Below are positions 62,515 to 64,000 of a stretch of DNA of 64,000 nt, in pieces. The DNA is taken from NCBI RefSeq assembly GCF_032854445.1, contig NC_088302.1:8863338-8927337 (forward strand). The letters run 5' to 3'. Both the position numbers and the translations under genes were made by a program. Each line of letters starts with the position of its first letter. The stretch's first letter is position 1. The notes beneath the pieces were generated by a model. That model made no database searches. It saw only the letters and a program-made list of their open reading frames with translations, and was not told where the DNA came from. This DNA comes from Liolophura sinensis (lineage: Eukaryota; Mollusca; Polyplacophora; Chitonida; Chitonidae).

Positions 62515-63230
62515 TGGTGTTACTTCATTTATTCACGACTGGATTGCATATATCAACGGAAACAATAAACACAGGCCCACACAGAATGTGACATCCTCCG
62601 CCTTTGTTCCTCTCAGCAGGAAACTTGGCTAGGGAAATTTTCATACCGCATGTGAGCCATTCTTTGTTGAGGATCTTCGTTTCTAATGGCCATTGTACTA
62701 TCATGCTTTAAATCAAACACACTAGAGTTTGAATATTTAAGTTATGGCCCAAGGATGAAGAACATGAAATAGGCTTATTTAAGTATAAGTTCTCGGCACT
62801 TAATTTACATTAATATTATTATCGTATTATCAGTAAAACAGAAGACATTCATTCATTTCTTTCGGAAGGTAACAACTATACACAGAGGAGATTTACCGCC
62901 GTCATCTCATAGGGTCTTCTGTAAAATTCTTTGAGGCAGTAAAAATTGAGGATCCAGATGGAAGCACCTAATGCTTGGGAGTGCGCTCTGGGGACATCCG
63001 GGTCGGCGTGGCGCTGAATCCCACAGGGCATCAACATGGAAGTTCTGCGTTTGGGACCAGCACGCGATGGGCTCCGGGAGGTGACCTTCTGGCAGTATCA
63101 GGTCACATACAAGGGCATTGTTTACTGTGATTACTGCAAAAGCGTCCTGTATGGAGCCTGGTAAAGCTGGTAAGTTATCGGCGGTCCTGAAGAAAGGGTT
63201 GATTTTTACTGGCTTCAATTTATTTGATTA
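62515..63230 (+). pseudogene. Duplicated block Z, copy 2: decayed exon-like frame
   Basis: One frame from 62876 to TGA at 63128 with a single internal TAA (62969): YTEEIYRRHLIGSSVKFFEA, VKIEDPDGST, stop, LGVRSGDIRVGVALNPTG, WAPGGDLLAVSGHIQGH. Upstream TSSAFVPLSRK matches the first frame of copy 1. The final VLYGAW plus TAA lies in another frame. Contiguous here, so it is the empty-site version of copy 1. Confidence 0.45.
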
Positions 63231-63239
63231 CACCAACGA

Positions 63240-64000
63240 ATCAGCACAGTTTATGCTTTTTATAGATGTAGAAAAAAGTATCTTAACAATTTTGCTTTTA
63301 TTAAATATTTTCTATCAAATTTGAAAGAGTTACATGTATATGTCCATATACGCCTCAAATTGATGGATTCAAATTTCGAAGCCTCATTTACGTAGACATA
63401 TGGTCATTTTAAAGCGAATAAAGAGATTCAAGGCAAGGCATTTCCAACCAAACTGCAATTACTCTCCATAAACCCAGTCACACTTACTGTGTTCTGTCTT
63501 TGTTTTACTTCAGTATTATGCTGAAAACCATGCTTAAGACTATTTCACTGGTCTGCTGGCGATTGTGTAGGATAACAGGTCAAGGAAACCAGAGAACCAG
63601 CGGGAAACCAGCATGTTTCCCTAAAGAAGACTTTAACACTACGTTTTATGTTAAAGCCCAAATTTGTTAGTAGGTGGTTGTTTTTGTTCATTTGTACAGA
63701 TTTCGGTTTGGTACATCTGACTGAAAACGTGAATAATAAAAGCGAGATGTATGGTAATAACTTGACATTAAAACTGCCACAAAGGAGCAATCTCAAATCT
63801 TAACTGCACAGAGGAACATGAATTAAATTTCTATAGTAGAAACGTTGTTTCTTGGAAAATATTTTATAGAAGTATGTAGGCCTACAAAATCAGATATATA
63901 TTTCGCAATTGCTCATGGTTTTCTAGAAATTATCAACGTATTGAATGAATAATATGTATTTCACCAATGTAATCGATCAATGGAATAAAATATTTCACCG
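63240..64000. other. Spacer at window end, nothing recognised
   Basis: AT-rich; short ORFs without motif. Confidence 0.5.

Overview
The window is nuclear DNA of an animal, most likely a marine mollusc or another lophotrochozoan. It is AT-rich and intron-rich, its exons are short with GT-AG borders, and it is littered with tRNA-headed SINEs whose 3' halves (a TTCTTGAGTA..GGCGTAAAACACCAATCA-type end and a GAGTGAGTGAGTGCTTGGGGTTTAAC-type end) I associate from memory with molluscan genomes. I ran no alignments; all exon borders were read by eye and checked for phase.

1-21959 (+): the 3' part of a FIBRILLIN gene, 27 exons and about 1,230 residues, entering the window mid-gene. Domain order is TB - 7 cbEGF - TB - 5 cbEGF - TB - 7 EGF - furin site - C-terminal propeptide. 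This is the order I recall for the end of vertebrate fibrillins, and the last exon resembles the asprosin propeptide. Nearly every exon is phase 1-1 with one domain per exon.

21960-25432: fibrillin 3' UTR and spacer with a SINE. 25433-35306 (-): a complete 10-exon gene for mitochondrial small-subunit ribosomal protein mS27 (MRPS27), 487 residues, convergent with fibrillin. Its first exon (35 codons, mitochondrial presequence) appears only when the splice phases are followed.

Several introns of both genes carry minisatellites (24, 25, 33, 34, 39, 42 and 98 bp units). At least five of them start or end exactly on a splice site, and some have copied the splice signal or part of the exon. I regard this as the most unusual signal in the window.

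35307-64000: gene-poor. It holds a degraded LINE 3' end (42.9-44.5 kb), SINEs (one intact with a 13-bp target-site duplication at 60.3 kb) and diverged low-copy blocks that recur in the same order (X at 40.5/48.5 kb, W at 44.9/50.15 kb, Z at 53.1/62.5 kb, Y at 45.2/57.5 kb). The blocks suggest an old tandem duplication of about 8-11 kb units. Decayed exon-like frames lie in Z, a possible three-exon small gene at 50.4-52.3 kb, and a stop-interrupted frame at 59.4-59.9 kb.
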